Assembly: GCA_902628565.1 (NCBI GenBank)
Contig: CACONR010000001.1
Coordinates: 1-64,000, forward strand
Direction of reading: 5' to 3'
Length of the DNA stretch: 64,000 bases
Origin: an uncultured Pelagibacteraceae bacterium
Lineage (GTDB): Bacteria; Pseudomonadota; Alphaproteobacteria; Pelagibacterales; Pelagibacteraceae
Positions 60,098 to 64,000 of the stretch are shown here, piece by piece (the first letter of the stretch is position 1; the number at the start of each line of letters is the position of its first letter). The position numbers were made by a program, and so were the translations under genes. Under the pieces are notes generated by a model, which saw nothing but the letters and a program-made list of their open reading frames with translations, was not told where the DNA came from and did no database searches.

Positions 60098-61894
60098 ATG
60101 TTAGAATTTTTGAAAAAAAATATATTCATTATTATTCTATCTACTATCACACTATTCATAGGTTTTTTAACTTTTTTAACATTCATTGATAGAAGTTTTG
60201 TTGAATTAAATCAAAAGAATTTACAATATTTATTAATTTTAAATATTTTTTTACTTGTTTTATTATTTATATTTATTTTTACTGAAGTTAAAAATTCTAT
60301 TAAGAACGACATTGATAAGGATGGTTTAAATTCTAATAAAAAATATATAACTTATTTTTCGTTATTTACTCTTATACCATCAATTTTAATTTCAATCTTT
60401 TCTTTATTTCTTTTTTCTTTTGCTTTAGAAAAGTATTTCGATAAAAAAGTCACTACAGTTGTTAATAATTCTTATGAACTCGCAAAAAATTATGTTGAAG
60501 AAGTAAGAAATAAAATTCAGTCAGATATCATTTTGATTGCATTTGATACAAATAAAAGTGCTAATTTTTTGAATGAAAATGCAAACGAATATCTTAGGTT
60601 TTTGAAAACACAAAAAATAATCAGAAATGTTGATGAGATCCATATAATCGATAAAAATAAAAAGCTTTTATATTCAACTGAAAAAAAGGAAAAATATATA
60701 CCACCAGTAGATAAAGCATTAAATTTAGTGCTTGAGGATGATAGGCCATTAAAAATAATCAATACCAAAGCTAACATTTCAGCTGCCATAATGCGATTAC
60801 AATCATCTGAAAATCGTTTTTTATATGTTGTAAAATTTTTAGATAAAAATATCTCTAATTATTTATCCGAGTCTCAAGAGGCCATAAATTTCTATTATAC
60901 TGTTGAAGAGAGAAGTACAGGTATAAAAATTTCTTTTTTTATAATTTATATAATAATTGTTTCATTATTATTGTTTATATCCATTACAATTGCAATTAGG
61001 TTTTCATCAAGATTTTTTAGATCCATAAATAATCTTATTTTCGCATCAACAGAAATAGGTCATGGAAATCTTAATACAAAAGTACCAGAAATTAAAACTG
61101 ATAAAGATATGGAAGTTTTAAATAAAAACTTTAATTTTATGATTAGTAGACTTAAAAATCAGCAAGAAAAATTAATAATAAATGAGAGATATAAAGCATG
61201 GGGTAATTTATCAAGAAAACTAGCTCATGAAATTAAAAATCCTCTTACACCGATACAATTAACAATAGATCGAATTAGAAATAAATACTCTAAACAAATA
61301 ACCAATGAAGACCAAGAATCATTTAAAGAAAATTTGAAAATTATAAATGCTCAAATTAAACAAATAGAAAATTTAGTAAATGAATTTTCTGATTTTGCAA
61401 GAATGCCAAAACCAATTTTAAAAAAAAATAATTTAGTAAAGTTATTAAATGAAAATATCAAATTATTATCAGAGATTAATAAATCCATTGAAATAGATTT
61501 TAAGAATAGAAATGAGGAGATTTTACTCGAATGTGACAAAGAGCAGATTTCAAGAGTTTTCATTAATTTGATAAAAAATTCTATTGAGAGTATTGAGCAA
61601 AAAGTTGAAAAAAACCCTGATTTTAAGAAGAAAATTTCAATTGATATTTCATCAAATAATGACCATATTTTAATATCAATAGAGGACAATGGTATTGGTT
61701 TTGATAAAAATAATATAGAGGAAATTTTAAACCCATATTATACAACAAAAAAAAATGGAACTGGACTAGGCTTATCTATAGTTAATAAAATTATAAATGA
61801 TCACAAAGGTGAACTTGAATTTATTCCAATAATCAATGGTGCAAAAATACAAATAAGATTTTATTTAAATGACAACAGAGATATTAATAGTTGA
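60098..61894 (+). CDS. ntrY: Sensor histidine kinase NtrY
   Basis: Membrane sensor kinase partner of NtrX, tied in alphaproteobacteria to nitrogen, redox and envelope signalling. The 598-residue protein has three N-terminal transmembrane helices (about 8-30, 43-62, 83-110), a periplasmic sensor region (about 111-274), a fourth helix (about 275-300), HAMP (about 300-352), HisKA with His377 in LAHEIKNPLTPIQL, and an ATPase domain with NLIKNSIESIE, EDNGIGF and GTGLGLSI. The cytoplasmic PAS domain between HAMP and HisKA seen in longer homologues (about 750 residues) is missing. It overlaps ntrX by 26 bases. Confidence 0.93.
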   Translation: MLEFLKKNIFIIILSTITLFIGFLTFLTFIDRSFVELNQKNLQYLLILNIFLLVLLFIFIFTEVKNSIKNDIDKDGLNSNKKYITYFSLFTLIPSILISIFSLFLFSFALEKYFDKKVTTVVNNSYELAKNYVEEVRNKIQSDIILIAFDTNKSANFLNENANEYLRFLKTQKIIRNVDEIHIIDKNKKLLYSTEKKEKYIPPVDKALNLVLEDDRPLKIINTKANISAAIMRLQSSENRFLYVVKFLDKNISNYLSESQEAINFYYTVEERSTGIKISFFIIYIIIVSLLLFISITIAIRFSSRFFRSINNLIFASTEIGHGNLNTKVPEIKTDKDMEVLNKNFNFMISRLKNQQEKLIINERYKAWGNLSRKLAHEIKNPLTPIQLTIDRIRNKYSKQITNEDQESFKENLKIINAQIKQIENLVNEFSDFARMPKPILKKNNLVKLLNENIKLLSEINKSIEIDFKNRNEEILLECDKEQISRVFINLIKNSIESIEQKVEKNPDFKKKISIDISSNNDHILISIEDNGIGFDKNNIEEILNPYYTTKKNGTGLGLSIVNKIINDHKGELEFIPIINGAKIQIRFYLNDNRDINS

Positions 61895-63224
61895 TGATAA
61901 CGTGGATATAAGAAATATCCTCAATGAATTGATTATAGACGCTGGTTACAAAACTAGAGTAGCTGCAAATTACAACCAGGCTTTAAAAGAAATAGACAAA
62001 AAAATGCCTGACGTAGCTATTTTAGATGTCAAATTGGATAAAGGTGATAACGATGGAATAGAGTTATTATCTCATATCAAATCAAAAAATAAAGATGTGC
62101 CAGTAATTATTATTACAGGTCATGCTAACATTGAAATGGCTGTCAATTCCTTAAAGCATGGTGCGTTCGAATTTGTGGAAAAGCCTTTTGACCAAGCTAG
62201 ATTATTAAATTTTATAAGCAGAGCTGTTGAAAATCTCCAATTAAAAAATCAAAATAAAGATTATGAAAATAAGTTATTCTCTTCATATGATTTAATAGGT
62301 GAAAGTAAAAATATATCTACAATTAGAGAGCAAATTAAAAAGATATCACTTACAGAGAGTAGGATACTTATTAATGGACCATCGGGTTCAGGAAAAGAAC
62401 TTATTGCAAGAAAAATTCATAAAAATTCAAAGAGAGAAAAAAATCCATTTATTATTTTAAATGGAGCACTTCTTGATTCAGAAAAATATGAACAAGAATT
62501 GTTTGGAGAGGAAAAGATCGATGGTTCCATTTCATATGGTGCTTTAGAGAAAGCTAATAAAGGAACTTTGTTGATTGACCAGGTTTCTGAAATCCCTCTT
62601 GTCATTCAATCAAAAATATTAAGAGTTCTCATTGATCAAAAATTTAAAAGACTAAATGGTAATAATGATATCAATGTTGACGTTAGATTGATTTGTTCAT
62701 CAAGTAAGGATTTAAAAGATGAAATTAAAATAGGAAATTTTAGAGAAGACCTCTATCACAGACTAAACGTTTTTGAGATCAATATTAAATCTTTAAATGA
62801 GCGAATATCAGATATACCATTGCTAATAAAATATTTTTCAAAGATGATTTCTACAAACTATAATATTAAAGAATTAGATATTGATGAAAATGACTCATAT
62901 ATTTTGAATCATAATTGGAAAGGAAATGTAAGGGAGCTAAGAAATTTGATTGAAAGAATTGCAATTTTACAACCTGAAACAAAAGATAAAATTTCCAATA
63001 TTGTAAAAGAGTCCTTAAAAAGCGACAATTATGATGATAAAATTGGTGAAAACAGCTTATCTGTACCATTAAAAGAAGCTAGAGAAAATTTTGAAAAAGA
63101 GTATTTAACTATTCAGCTAAAAAAATTTAATGGGAATATATCTAAAACAGCTAACTTTGTTGGTATGGAAAGAAGTGCTCTTCATAGAAAGCTGAAAGGC
63201 TTAGGAATTAAAGAATTTAACTAA
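61869..63224 (+). CDS. ntrX: Response regulator NtrX
   Basis: NtrC-family regulator, 451 residues: receiver domain with Asp9-Asp10 and phospho-acceptor Asp53 (AILDVKLD), AAA+ domain with Walker A GPSGSGKE (170-177), and a C-terminal Fis-type HTH (GNISKTANFVGMERSALHRKLKGLGIKEF). The GAFTGA sigma-54 contact loop is absent (ISYGALEKANKG instead), as in other alphaproteobacterial NtrX, and the Walker B catalytic Glu is Gln (LLIDQV, Gln238). Together these suggest DNA binding without sigma-54 activation. The start overlaps ntrY by 26 bases. Confidence 0.93.
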   Translation: MTTEILIVDDNVDIRNILNELIIDAGYKTRVAANYNQALKEIDKKMPDVAILDVKLDKGDNDGIELLSHIKSKNKDVPVIIITGHANIEMAVNSLKHGAFEFVEKPFDQARLLNFISRAVENLQLKNQNKDYENKLFSSYDLIGESKNISTIREQIKKISLTESRILINGPSGSGKELIARKIHKNSKREKNPFIILNGALLDSEKYEQELFGEEKIDGSISYGALEKANKGTLLIDQVSEIPLVIQSKILRVLIDQKFKRLNGNNDINVDVRLICSSSKDLKDEIKIGNFREDLYHRLNVFEINIKSLNERISDIPLLIKYFSKMISTNYNIKELDIDENDSYILNHNWKGNVRELRNLIERIAILQPETKDKISNIVKESLKSDNYDDKIGENSLSVPLKEARENFEKEYLTIQLKKFNGNISKTANFVGMERSALHRKLKGLGIKEFN

Positions 63225-63225
63225 A

Positions 63226-63849
63226 ATGAATATAATCATCTGTGGCGCTGGTAGAGTGGGTTTTACTATTGCTAAATTATTGAGTGACCAAGGTCATTCG
63301 ATAACAGTTATTGACCAATCAAGTGAGGATATTCAAAAAATCAATGATAGTTTAGATGTTAAGGCAATTGTTGGTAAAGCTACATATCCGTCAATTCTTG
63401 AAAAAGCTAATGCCGCCGAAACAGATATGATTATTGCAGTTACAAGAAATGATGAAATAAATATGCTAATATGTCAAATAGCATTTTCAATATTTAATAT
63501 TCAAAAAAAAATAGCAAGAATTAGATCGCAGGATTATCTAAACCCAAGATTTACAAGAGTTTATAATAAAGAAAACTTACCAATTGATGTGATTATTTCC
63601 CCTGAGATTGAAATTTCTAAATCAATTCAAAGAAAATTAGAGGCGCCAGGTGCTTTAGATAGTGTGCCATTTGCTGATAACAAAATAAGATTACTGGAAA
63701 TATTCATTAAAGAAGATTGTAAATCTATAGGTATTAATTTTAATGAACTTACAAATAAATACTCAAAATTAGAGGCGAATATTATAGGAATTAATAGAGA
63801 TAATAAATTCTTTATCCCAAAAAAGACAGACTCTGTAAAAAAAAGATGA
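63226..63849 (+). pseudogene. trkA: Trk potassium uptake regulator TrkA, N-terminal part before a frameshift
   Basis: TrkA is the cytoplasmic NAD-binding regulator of the TrkH potassium channel, normally about 458 residues with two RCK_N/RCK_C pairs. This frame encodes 207 residues: the Rossmann motif IIICGAGRVGFTIAKLLSDQGHSITVID (about 2-29), LDVKAIVGKATYPSILEKANAAETDMIIAVTRNDEINM, and most of the first RCK_C. It is cut after DSVKKR by a TGA. The cause is an A8 run (63837-63844); with seven A the frame would continue as DSVKKDDKIYVII. Either a true frameshift or a homopolymer sequencing error. Confidence 0.88.
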
Positions 63850-64000
63850 TAAAATTTATGTAATCATTAATTCATCACAAATGTCAGAAACTCTTGAAGC
63901 ATTTGGACATGAAGAAAAAATTTCAAAAAAGATTTTAATTATTGGTGGAGGAAATATTGGTTTTAATTTAGCTAAGAACATCGAAGAGACCTTAGAAACT
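63845..64000 (+). pseudogene. trkA: TrkA continuation in the shifted frame (runs off right edge)
   Basis: From 63845 another frame reads DDKIYVIINSSQMSETLEAFGHEEK and then KILIIGGGNIGFNLAKNIEETLET, which is the end of the first RCK_C domain and the start of the second Rossmann domain of TrkA (GGGNIG nucleotide loop). It is open through base 64000. It has no start codon of its own at the proper place and so depends on repair of the shift upstream. Confidence 0.88.

Overview
The window is a gene-dense, very A+T-rich stretch of a streamlined alphaproteobacterium, almost certainly the SAR11 clade (Pelagibacter-like). This rests on the low G+C, lysine/isoleucine/asparagine-rich proteins, start/stop overlaps and tiny spacers between most genes, and the classical alphaproteobacterial gene order (nuoA-N, birA/coaX, rnj, proS, lolCD, dnaE; rpsB to lpxB; trpEGDC-lexA; tpiA, secG, pyrG, kdsA, eno, ftsB, lipA, ispDF, ntrYX, trkA) with many usual members missing. 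I see no mobile element, CRISPR array, rRNA or prophage. No stretch over 300 bases lacks a gene or tRNA.

Layout. (1) 1-6119, mostly minus strand: the N-terminal third of lon, clpX, clpP, tig and tRNA-Leu (protein quality control); then, on the plus strand, a YdjA-like nitroreductase and two small envelope proteins; then a histidine phosphatase on the minus strand. (2) 6122-8107: a chimeric ORF joining the start of a uracil-DNA glycosylase to the C-terminal three quarters of lon. With the lon N-terminus at the left edge, this looks like an inversion or assembly chimera. (3) 8347-8516: tRNA-Val and tRNA-Asp. (4) 8656-22530: complete 14-gene complex I operon. (5) 22530-32373: fused BirA-CoaX, RNase J, a DUF1467-type protein, ProRS, LolC, LolD and DnaE, the last split by an in-frame stop. 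(6) 32374-44122: translation factors (rpsB, tsf, frr), then isoprenoid, phospholipid and lipid A/outer membrane genes (uppS, cdsA, dxr, bamA, skp, fabZ, lpxD, lpxA, lpxI, lpxB). (7) 44099-51512, minus strand: gltX, lexA, trpC, trpD, trpG, trpE and a PpiD-like chaperone. (8) 51567-58029, plus strand: tpiA, secG, pyrG, kdsA, eno, ftsB, lipA, coq10. (9) 58006-60071, minus strand: cinA, pgpA, ispDF. (10) 60098-64000: ntrY, ntrX and a frameshifted, edge-truncated trkA.

The genes are core housekeeping: respiration, envelope assembly, tryptophan synthesis, proteolysis, replication and nitrogen/redox signalling. I do not see a convincing new multi-gene system. The items most worth a second look are a candidate pseudoknotted leader in front of rpsB, the lon/UDG rearrangement, the dnaE stop codon at the catalytic motif, the BirA-CoaX fusion lacking the BirA C-terminal domain, the loss of pyrH and rseP from their usual operon, and an NtrX with a Walker B Gln. 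Several disruptions in genes expected to be essential (lon, dnaE, trkA) suggest that draft or single-cell assembly error should be excluded before giving them biological meaning.
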